From: an uncultured Brevundimonas sp.
GTDB lineage: Bacteria > Pseudomonadota > Alphaproteobacteria > Caulobacterales > Caulobacteraceae
Length of the DNA: 5,927 bases
Direction: 5' to 3'
Assembly: GCA_946481425.1 (NCBI GenBank)
Contig: CAMLNT010000151.1
Span: 1-5,927 of the forward strand
In this document: in pieces, positions 1-4,517 of the stretch
Position numbering within the stretch: position 1 is the stretch's first letter
Layout: each line of letters begins with the position of its first letter
Notes under the pieces: generated by a model
Seen by the model: the letters and a program-made list of their open reading frames with translations, nothing else
The model's database searches: none
What the model was told of the DNA's origin: nothing
Translations under genes and position numbers: made by a program

Positions 1-778
1 TCATGACCAGGGCGGCGGCGCCGTCCGAGATGGACGAGGCGTTGGCGGCGGTGATGGTGCCGTCCTTGGCGAAAGCGGGCTTGAGGGTCGGGATCTTGTC
101 CGGGCGGGCCTTGCCTGGCTGTTCATCGGTGTCGACCGTCTCGACGCCCGCGCGGGTCTTCACCTCGACCGGGGTGATCTCAGCCTTGAAGGCGCCTGAC
201 GCGATCGCGGCATTCGCGCGGCTCAGGCTCTCGATGGCGTAGGCGTCCTGCTGCTCGCGGGTGAACTGGTACTGGCCCGCCGAGTCCTCGGCGAAGGCGC
301 CCATCAGCTTGCCGGGAGTGTAGGCGTCTTCCAGACCGTCCATGTACATGGTGTCGACGATCACATCGTGGCCGATGCGGGCGCCCGACCGGTGCTTGTT
401 CATGACGTAGGGAGCGCCGGTCATGGACTCCATACCGCCCGCGACGATGACGTCGGCGGTGCCGGCTTTCAGCGCGTCATGGGCCATGGCGGCGGCCTGC
501 AGGCCCGAGCCGCACATCTTGTTGACGGTGGTGGCCTCGACGTTCTGGCCGAGGCCGGCGCCGAGCGCGGCCTGACGGGCCGGGGCCTGGCCGAGGCCGG
601 CGGGCAGGACGCAGCCCATGAAGATCTGGTCGACCCTGGCCGGATCGACCCTGGCCCGCTCGACGGCGGCCTTGACCGCCTGGGCTCCCAGCTCGGTGGC
701 CTTCACGCCGGAGAGAACGCCCTGGAAGCCGCCCATCGGGGTGCGGGCGAAGGAAACGATGACGACGGGATCGGACAT
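1..778 (-). CDS. Thiolase / acetyl-CoA C-acetyltransferase, C-terminal part beyond the window
   Basis: Thiolases of this type join or split acetyl-CoA units (2 acetyl-CoA to acetoacetyl-CoA, or thiolytic cleavage of 3-ketoacyl-CoA) in the cytoplasm. The 259 visible residues begin MSDPVVIVSFARTPMGGF, the usual thiolase N terminus. The acyl-accepting cysteine is Cys89 in NKMCGSGLQAA, followed by the AGGMESM motif near residue 115 and the SxSDGAAALVM stretch at the cut edge. The second half, with the GHP histidine and the CxGGG cysteine, is outside the window, so completeness cannot be judged. The ATG at 778-776 gives the normal family N terminus; no strong Shine-Dalgarno precedes it. It lies 67 bases after the GST stop on the same strand and is probably the third gene of that operon. 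Biosynthetic (phaA/atoB-like) versus degradative use cannot be decided from this part, so no symbol is given. Confidence 0.95.
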   Translation of the reverse strand, partial: MSDPVVIVSFARTPMGGFQGVLSGVKATELGAQAVKAAVERARVDPARVDQIFMGCVLPAGLGQAPARQAALGAGLGQNVEATTVNKMCGSGLQAAAMAHDALKAGTADVIVAGGMESMTGAPYVMNKHRSGARIGHDVIVDTMYMDGLEDAYTPGKLMGAFAEDSAGQYQFTREQQDAYAIESLSRANAAIASGAFKAEITPVEVKTRAGVETVDTDEQPGKARPDKIPTLKPAFAKDGTITAANASSISDGAAALVM

Positions 779-845
779 GGGAAATCTCGGGAGGCGGATG
801 GCGTGGTGGGGGACATGGGCCGAACGGGGCGGCGAGGCAAGAGCT

Positions 846-1601
846 CTAGACCGGGGTCATGGGGCCGCGGGTGGCGGTCTCGCCGGACCAGTCGTGGCTG
901 CTCGACGGCGTAAGGCCGAACTGTTCGAGCCGCGCGCGGTGAGCGTGGAGCGGGGTGCGCATCAGCTTGCCGGCCAGTTTGTTGAGGTCACCGAGCGGGG
1001 TTTCGGCCTCCATCCGGTCGAGCCAGGCAGCGAGGCGAGGCCAGCGGGCGGGCTCCGCAGCGACGCCCACCGCGCGGGCGTTGAAGAAGGCCGGGGCCAA
1101 GCTGAGGTCGGCGAGGGACAGGGCGCCGAACAGGAAGCCGTTCTCGGGCGTCAGGCTCTCGAGGTAGTCGAAGATCTCCGGGGCGTCGGTCTCGCGGGAC
1201 TTGCGGATGAGGTCCTCGTCTCCGGCCTCGCCGAAGAAGATCGGCTTGAGGCCGATCTGGAAGAAGAGCCGCCAGCCCAGCACGTCGAACAGGCGGGTGT
1301 CGGCGAATTCCTCGATGTAGCGGGCGCGGGCCCTTTCGACGGGGTCGGCCGGCCAGAGCGATGGGCCGGGGCGGGTCTCCTCGATGTACTGGACGATGAT
1401 GGAGGAGTCGCAGAGGGTCACGTCGCCCTCGATCCAGACCGGGATGCGGCGGAGCGGGCTCAGGGTGCGAAACTCCGGCTTGGTGACCATGGGCGAGACC
1501 GGGTCGATCTCGACAGCGATCCCCTTGACCGCGCAGGCGGCCAGCACCTTGCGGACATAGGGGGAGACCGGGCTTCCGATGATCGTTACGGGGGCGGTCA
1601 T
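846..1601 (-). CDS. Glutathione S-transferase family protein
   Basis: A complete 251-residue protein with the two-domain GST layout. The N-terminal thioredoxin-fold half (about 1-80) carries SPVSPYVRKVL (10-20), where Ser13 sits at the usual catalytic Ser position. It also has the cis-proline in RRIPVW (Pro54) and the glutathione-gripping DSSIIVQYIEE (65-75). The all-helical C-terminal half includes FLFGALSLADLSLAPAF (157-172), matching the conserved N-capping/aspartate motif of GST C domains. GSTs conjugate or reduce electrophiles with glutathione in the cytoplasm; the substrate here is unknown. The ATG at 1601-1599 is chosen because AAGGAG lies six bases upstream and the N terminus is family-like. 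The same frame stays open far upstream, but that stretch is a shadow of the thioesterase. The gene begins 11 bases after the thioesterase stop, so the two are probably co-transcribed. The last 30 or so residues form a polar tail of no clear role. Confidence 0.93.
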   Translation of the reverse strand: MTAPVTIIGSPVSPYVRKVLAACAVKGIAVEIDPVSPMVTKPEFRTLSPLRRIPVWIEGDVTLCDSSIIVQYIEETRPGPSLWPADPVERARARYIEEFADTRLFDVLGWRLFFQIGLKPIFFGEAGDEDLIRKSRETDAPEIFDYLESLTPENGFLFGALSLADLSLAPAFFNARAVGVAAEPARWPRLAAWLDRMEAETPLGDLNKLAGKLMRTPLHAHRARLEQFGLTPSSSHDWSGETATRGPMTPV

Positions 1602-1612
1602 GCGGGGCTCCT

Positions 1613-2440
1613 TCAGAGCAGCTTGCGGCGCTGGCGGGCGATGGCGAGGGGCGTGCCGTCCGCGCCCCAGCAGGCGCAGTCGTCCATCGACCAGCCCAGG
1701 CCGTGGTCGGTCAGCCGGTATTCGAAGAAGGCCCAGCCATCCGGGCAGAGGGCCGGCGTCGGATCGGTCAGGATGTCGTAGCGGAGATCGACCGAGGTCA
1801 TCATCGGCGGGCGGCGGAAGGCGGTCCAGGCCGGCGGATAGAGGGCGTCGAGCAGGAAACAGAGCCGCTCCTGATCCAGCGGGAGGCCATCCTTCGTCCG
1901 CATCCAGAGGCGTTCGACCACGGGCTTGCCCCGGTTGCCGCCGAGGATGTTGGGGCGGCCCGTGAAGACGAACTCGACGTAGTTGGTGAAGTACGGGGCC
2001 ATCGGGCCCTTGATGCGGTGTTCCGGGTCCAGGCTCGCGATCGGCGGCGGTGGCGCGTGGAGGGGGCTCAGGGCCTCGGCCTCGGCGTCGCGGCCCCAGG
2101 TGGCCATGGCCTGGAGGATCGGGCGGCCGGCCTGGTCGGCGTCGAGGCCGGTGTAGGCCACGGTGCGGCCGCCTCGGGCCATGCGGGGAAGGAACCGGAC
2201 CGGCTGTTCGAAGCGGGCGGAGGCCAGGAACTGGACCGTCAGGGTGCGCAGCGGCGCCTGGAGGTCGAGGCCCTCGCGCATGGCCCGGACGGCGAAGGCG
2301 GCCATGAGGCCGCCGAAAGGCGCGCCCTTCTCGGGCGGGGTCGCCTGGGCCGCATTGGACAGGCCGCGTGGCGCGGTCGCTTCGAGCACGCCGTCCACGG
2401 AGGCGAAGGCAAGCACGTCGGAAAGGCTGGGCTCGGTCAT
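1613..2440 (-). CDS. TesB-like acyl-CoA thioesterase (double hotdog)
   Basis: A 275-residue protein, close to the 286 residues of E. coli TesB, which hydrolyses acyl-CoA to free acid and CoA. The N-terminal hotdog half has KGAPFGGLMAAFAVRAM (38-54), equivalent to the TesB FGGQVVGQAL helix, and TLTVQFLASARFEQPV (67-81). Aligned by eye with TesB Asp204/Thr228/Gln278, the likely catalytic set is Asp198 (LCFLLDALY), Ser216 (MTSVDLRYD) and Gln270 (AIARQRRKLL); the threonine appears as serine, with Thr215 beside it. Identity is low, so it belongs to the broad TesB-like thioesterase families rather than being TesB proper, and the acyl chain preferred is unknown. The ATG at 2440 is chosen because MTEPSLSDVL looks like a natural N terminus. 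A GTG at 2473 adds 11 residues and has GGAGG only three bases before it. First gene of a probable operon with the GST and thiolase, divergent from the HxlR regulator. Confidence 0.88.
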   Translation of the reverse strand: MTEPSLSDVLAFASVDGVLEATAPRGLSNAAQATPPEKGAPFGGLMAAFAVRAMREGLDLQAPLRTLTVQFLASARFEQPVRFLPRMARGGRTVAYTGLDADQAGRPILQAMATWGRDAEAEALSPLHAPPPPIASLDPEHRIKGPMAPYFTNYVEFVFTGRPNILGGNRGKPVVERLWMRTKDGLPLDQERLCFLLDALYPPAWTAFRRPPMMTSVDLRYDILTDPTPALCPDGWAFFEYRLTDHGLGWSMDDCACWGADGTPLAIARQRRKLL

Positions 2441-2461
2441 GCGGGCGGCTTGGACAAGAAG

Positions 2462-2485
2462 GGGCGGAGACACAAGCCTCCGCCC
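2462..2485. repeat. Perfect 8-bp inverted repeat in the thioesterase leader
   Basis: The arms gggcggag (2462-2469) and ctccgccc (2478-2485) are exact reverse complements around an 8-base loop. Read on the + strand, the stem is followed by AGTTTTG and resembles an intrinsic terminator, but no + strand gene ends here. Read on the - strand, it lies in the 5' leader of the thioesterase gene, 21 bases before its ATG, and its stem buries the only GGAGG in that leader. It may act as a leader hairpin, or as a block to antisense transcripts; neither is shown. Confidence 0.5.
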
Positions 2486-2532
2486 AGTTTTGCAGGTTGG
2501 CGACGAGGCCCGGTCGGGGATGACCAGATATC

Positions 2533-2574
2533 GTTGCGTTTAAAAACGTACTCGTGCGCGTTCGTAATCGCAAC
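2533..2574. promoter_or_regulatory. Candidate operator between the divergent thioesterase operon and HxlR gene
   Basis: An AT-richer island in the divergent gap. It contains cgttt-aa-aaacg (2537-2548), a perfect 5-bp palindrome with a 2-base spacer. A related half-conserved copy follows: gcgttcgtaatcg (2558-2570) matches gcgtttaaaaacg (2536-2548) at 9 of 13 positions and starts exactly 22 bp later, about two helical turns. The whole block is flanked by gttgcg (2533) and cgcaac (2569-2574) in inverted orientation. HxlR-family dimers commonly bind paired palindromic sites next to their own gene, so this is the best place for such an operator. It is inference only. Confidence 0.35.
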
Positions 2575-2579
2575 CCACT

Positions 2580-2585
2580 TGTCAA
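2580..2585 (-). promoter_or_regulatory. Consensus-like -35 hexamer (TTGACA) facing the thioesterase operon
   Basis: On the - strand the bases read TTGACA, the sigma-70 -35 consensus, about 140 bases upstream of the thioesterase ATG. No good -10 hexamer lies 16-18 bases downstream; the nearest, tacgaa, is only 13 bases away. The call is therefore weak. If a promoter starts here, its core would overlap the candidate operator. Confidence 0.25.
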
Positions 2586-2605
2586 AAGCCTGACGCGAGG
2601 TCACC

Positions 2606-3106
2606 TTGTTCCGTATGGGACGCACCGCCGACTATTCCGACCAGAGCTGTTCGATCGCCGCCACGCTGGAAGTGATTGGTGACCCCTGGACCCTGCTCGT
2701 CATCCGCGACGCCTTCCAGGGCGTCAGCCGGTTCGAACAGTGGCAGGAGCGACTGGGGGTGGCGCGCAACGTCCTGGCCTCGCGCCTGAAGACCCTGGTG
2801 GCCCACGGGGTGCTCGAGCCCCGGCTCTATTCGGAGCGGCCGCCGAGGAACGAATACATACTGACCAAGAAGGGCAAGGACCTGTCCGACGTCCTGCTGA
2901 CCATGCACGCATGGGGATCAAAGCACCTCTATGGCGAGATGGATGCGGGCGTGGTGTTCAAGCACAGGACCTGCGGCCACGAGCTGACGCCGCGCCTCGC
3001 CTGCGACTGCTGCGGCGAGATCATTCAGCGGCGGGACATCGACATGACCGTTTCGGCCAACCGGCCGACGGTGGGCGAGGTCCTCGGCAAGGACGAAGCG
3101 GCCTAG
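2606..3106 (+). CDS. HxlR-family winged-helix transcriptional regulator with C-terminal cysteine cluster
   Basis: A cytoplasmic DNA-binding protein of 166 residues. The HxlR signature is clear: CSIAATLEVIGDPWTLLVIRD (15-35), then RFEQWQERLGVARNVLASRLKTLVAHGVL (42-70) as the recognition helix-turn-helix, and the wing EPRLYSERPPRNEYILTKKG (71-90). Cys15 is at the position used as a redox switch in some HxlR regulators. Beyond the usual roughly 110-residue core is an extension with Cys123 (in TCGH) and Cys133, Cys135 and Cys136 (in ACDCCGE), resembling a small zinc-ribbon-type site. The TTG at 2606 is chosen because GAGG lies five bases upstream. The ATG at 2615 would remove three residues and is a fair alternative, but lies 14 bases from that GAGG. 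Divergent from the thioesterase-GST-thiolase operon, which it probably controls along with itself. The inducer is unknown. Confidence 0.93.
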   Translation: MFRMGRTADYSDQSCSIAATLEVIGDPWTLLVIRDAFQGVSRFEQWQERLGVARNVLASRLKTLVAHGVLEPRLYSERPPRNEYILTKKGKDLSDVLLTMHAWGSKHLYGEMDAGVVFKHRTCGHELTPRLACDCCGEIIQRRDIDMTVSANRPTVGEVLGKDEAA

Positions 3107-3139
3107 CCCGGCAACCTTAGCTGTTCCATGACGTTGTTG

Positions 3140-3159
3140 GGCCTTCGAGACCGGAGGCC
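3140..3159 (+). promoter_or_regulatory. Leader hairpin enclosing the Shine-Dalgarno of the hemerythrin gene
   Basis: ggccttcg (3140-3147) pairs with cggaggcc (3152-3159) to give an 8-bp stem with one G-U pair and an AGAC tetraloop. The right arm contains GGAGG (3153-3157), the ribosome binding site six bases before the ATG at 3164. In this fold the binding site would be hidden, so translation could depend on temperature, a protein or another RNA. The pairing is read directly from the sequence; any regulatory role is inference. Confidence 0.4.
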
Positions 3160-3163
3160 GACC

Positions 3164-3661
3164 ATGGCGCGTGCGAAACCCTATCCCCACGACATCTTCG
3201 AGGCGCTGGTTCAGGACCACGACCGGCACCGCGAACTGTTCGACAAGCTGGAGGCGACCGAGGGCGAGAGCGAGGAGCGCAAGCGGCTGTTCGAAGAGCT
3301 GACCAAGGAGATCAAGGGGCACGCCGCCGCCGAGGAGCAGGCCCTGTGGTCGACGATCCTGAGGAAGCCCGAGACGACGGCCGATGCCCGGCACGCGGTG
3401 GCCGAACACAAGGAGCTCGACGACATGTTCAACCAGCTGGCGGCGACAGACATGTCGACGGGCGGCTGGCTGATCCGGTTCCGCTCGCTGAAGGAGGAAT
3501 ACCTCCACCATATTGGTGAGGAAGAGGAAGAACAGTTCCCCGCCTCGGCCAAGGTCCTCACGGAAGAAGACCGCGACTGGATGGCCGCCGTCTTCGCGCG
3601 CCGCAAGGCGGTCGAGAAGAGCAAGGCCGAGGTCACACCCAAGGAAGAGCCCGAGCACTGA
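3164..3661 (+). CDS. Hemerythrin-like HHE-domain protein
   Basis: A 165-residue, charged, mostly helical soluble protein. Hemerythrin-like domains are four-helix bundles that usually hold a diiron centre and bind oxygen or sense oxygen, iron or oxidative/nitrosative stress. Likely metal ligands, in order, are His19 (DHDRH), His53 and Glu57 (HAAAEE), His82 with Asp86 (EHKELD), and His116 with Glu120 (HHIGEEEEEQFP). This is the full set of HxxxE/HxxxD pairs expected for the family. The tail after about 145 is lysine- and glutamate-rich and probably disordered. The ATG at 3164 is chosen over the ATG at 3128 because GGAGG lies six bases before it and MARAKPYPHDIF is a natural domain start. There is no signal peptide or membrane helix. 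It follows the HxlR gene by 57 bases on the same strand and could be co-transcribed with it, though no shared function is evident. Confidence 0.9.
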   Translation: MARAKPYPHDIFEALVQDHDRHRELFDKLEATEGESEERKRLFEELTKEIKGHAAAEEQALWSTILRKPETTADARHAVAEHKELDDMFNQLAATDMSTGGWLIRFRSLKEEYLHHIGEEEEEQFPASAKVLTEEDRDWMAAVFARRKAVEKSKAEVTPKEEPEH

Positions 3662-3731
3662 CGCCCGTGCCGATGAGGCTGTGAAACGGCGGCGTCAGGG
3701 GCCTCAGGAGCCTCACGGGCGTCGTCCCGTG
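3660..3731. repeat. Nested, competing inverted repeats after the hemerythrin stop
   Basis: gacgcccgtg (3660-3669, overlapping the TGA) is an exact inverted match to cacgggcgtc (3714-3723), 10 bp with a 44-base interior. Inside it, gaggct (3675-3680) matches agcctc (3709-3714). The right arm can instead fold locally, cacggg (3714-3719) with cccgtg (3726-3731) around a 6-base loop, so the two folds exclude each other. gcctca occurs twice, at 3701 and 3710. No T-run follows, so this is either a Rho-type or RNA-stabilising 3' structure, or a small intergenic repeat element. Confidence 0.5.
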
Positions 3732-3769
3732 GAGGGCAGCCAGAACCGCACGACAAACGATGTCAAAGA

Positions 3770-3797
3770 CCGGGCGTCAGCCTAGACCGACGCCCGG
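3770..3797 (-). terminator. Candidate terminator for the - strand membrane-protein gene
   Basis: ccgggcgtc (3770-3778) and gacgcccgg (3789-3797) form a perfect 9-bp stem with a 10-base loop. Read on the - strand it is followed by TCTTTG, a weak U-tract, and lies 76 bases past the stop of the membrane-protein gene. It may also stop transcription arriving from the hemerythrin side. The stem is certain; the terminator role is moderately likely. Confidence 0.5.
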
Positions 3798-3826
3798 GCG
3801 GCGGGGACGAAGTCGCCCCCCCTTTT
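3796..3826 (+). terminator. Possible intrinsic terminator for + strand transcripts
   Basis: A G-rich stretch (gggcggcgggg from 3796) faces a C-run (3816-3822) across a small gac-gaa-gtc hairpin (3806-3814), and the C-run is followed directly by TTTT (3823-3826). The stem needs a bulge or mismatch, so its stability is uncertain. It would end transcripts from the hemerythrin gene about 130 bases past its stop. It shares bases with the 3770-3797 stem, so the two would compete. The rest of the gap up to 3873 shows nothing recognisable. Confidence 0.3.
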
Positions 3827-3873
3827 CATCAAGGTGCTGAATTCCCGCGAGCCTTGCGCGCGAGATGCGGGGA

Positions 3874-4428
3874 TCAGTCGGCCTTGACGGTCGCGGCCTC
3901 GTCCCTGGCCGCCCGGCCGAACAGGGTGGCCGCCGTCAGCCAAAGGGCGGTGGTCACGCCGCAGAAGACCAGGACGAACGGCTCGGCCTGCAGGGCGACG
4001 AGGGCGCTCAGGGCCTGGGCTGCGGCGGTGAGGTAGAAGACCCAGCGCAGACGGGCGGCCTTGAAGCCGACGAGCGGCGAGCCGAGCAGGGCGATGGCGA
4101 CCACGCCGAAGAAGATCAGGTTCACCGGATTCTCCTCGTTGCCGACGATGCCGACGGCGAGGTTGGCCCAGGTGATGACGAAGGAAGTTCCCAGCGCGAT
4201 GACGACGGCTCCGCGATAGGCCCAGTTCCCAGTCATGCGGCTGACAAGGTCGATGATTGTGGCCGGGATGGCGAGCATGAAGGCCCAGACGATATGGTCG
4301 AAGGTCGACCACTGGACTTCGTCGGTGAACTGCTTGGCGACCAGCGGCACGAGCCAGATGGCCAGGGCGCCCGTCCACATGAGGAGGCGCAGGGCGTTGT
4401 CGAGGCGGCGGGATTGGTCGGCGGTCAT
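3874..4428 (-). CDS. Six-helix integral membrane protein of unknown function
   Basis: A 184-residue hydrophobic protein. Probable membrane helices lie near residues 13-31, 45-64, 70-93, 101-121, 127-146 and 150-170, with a short charged tail. There is no cleavable signal peptide and no enzyme motif. The strongest motif is WANLAVGIVGNEENPVNLIFFG (87-108), a polar NLAVGI-G-E-NP-NL loop between helices three and four. I recall similar motifs in small uncharacterised membrane proteins of many bacteria but cannot name a family with confidence. Another visible motif is PLVAKQFTDEVQW (28-40) after the first helix. The ATG at 4428 is chosen because it starts just before the first helix and has GGAG about 11 bases upstream. 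The frame stays open to 4593, but that would overlap the divergent regulator. It is divergent from the winged-helix membrane regulator and could be its target. Confidence 0.82.
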   Translation of the reverse strand: MTADQSRRLDNALRLLMWTGALAIWLVPLVAKQFTDEVQWSTFDHIVWAFMLAIPATIIDLVSRMTGNWAYRGAVVIALGTSFVITWANLAVGIVGNEENPVNLIFFGVVAIALLGSPLVGFKAARLRWVFYLTAAAQALSALVALQAEPFVLVFCGVTTALWLTAATLFGRAARDEAATVKAD

Positions 4429-4517
4429 GGTTGCGTTGGCTCCGGGTTCGGGTGACACATCGACCGTGCCCGCTCGCTGGATGAGGGGCATGAGCAACGC
4501 CTGAGGAATCGCTGAAA
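4429..4517. promoter_or_regulatory. Shared divergent promoter gap with a GANTC site
   Basis: This 89-base gap must hold the 5' ends of both flanking genes, unless a promoter lies inside a coding region. No convincing -35/-10 pair was found on either strand. GAGGA (4503-4507) is the likely ribosome binding site for the regulator, 10 bases before its TTG. GAATC (4506-4510) overlaps it and matches GANTC, the CcrM methylation site of Caulobacter-type bacteria. Confidence 0.35.

Noticed and set aside
618..1781. A 387-codon + strand open frame opposite the thiolase and GST
   Set aside because: Composition is that of antisense shadow (Ala/Gly/Arg/Asp-rich, no domain), and the opposite strand carries two well-recognised enzymes.
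846..2585. A 579-codon open frame on the - strand covering both the GST and the thioesterase region
   Set aside because: Only the part from 1601 down codes for the GST. Upstream residues are Arg/Pro/Gly-rich and out of frame with the clear thioesterase, as expected for a shadow frame in GC-rich DNA, and AAGGAG plus ATG mark the GST start.
1703..2593. A 296-codon + strand open frame opposite the thioesterase
   Set aside because: No recognisable motif, and it is antisense to a gene with a conserved double-hotdog pattern.
3128..3163. Upstream ATG that would lengthen the hemerythrin protein by 12 residues
   Set aside because: No Shine-Dalgarno before it, while the ATG at 3164 has GGAGG at ideal spacing and begins at the domain.
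2918..3658. A 246-codon - strand open frame opposite the HxlR and hemerythrin genes
   Set aside because: It spans two unrelated genes antisense and has shadow-like composition, while both + strand proteins carry complete family motifs.
3782..4378. A 198-codon - strand frame overlapping the membrane protein
   Set aside because: Arg/His/Pro-rich shadow of the hydrophobic frame; the membrane protein frame has coherent helices and a plausible start.
4481..4504. A seven-codon reading frame (ATG to TGA) just before the regulator, its stop overlapping GAGGA
   Set aside because: No ribosome binding site of its own, and a frame this short occurs often by chance, so it is not called a leader peptide.
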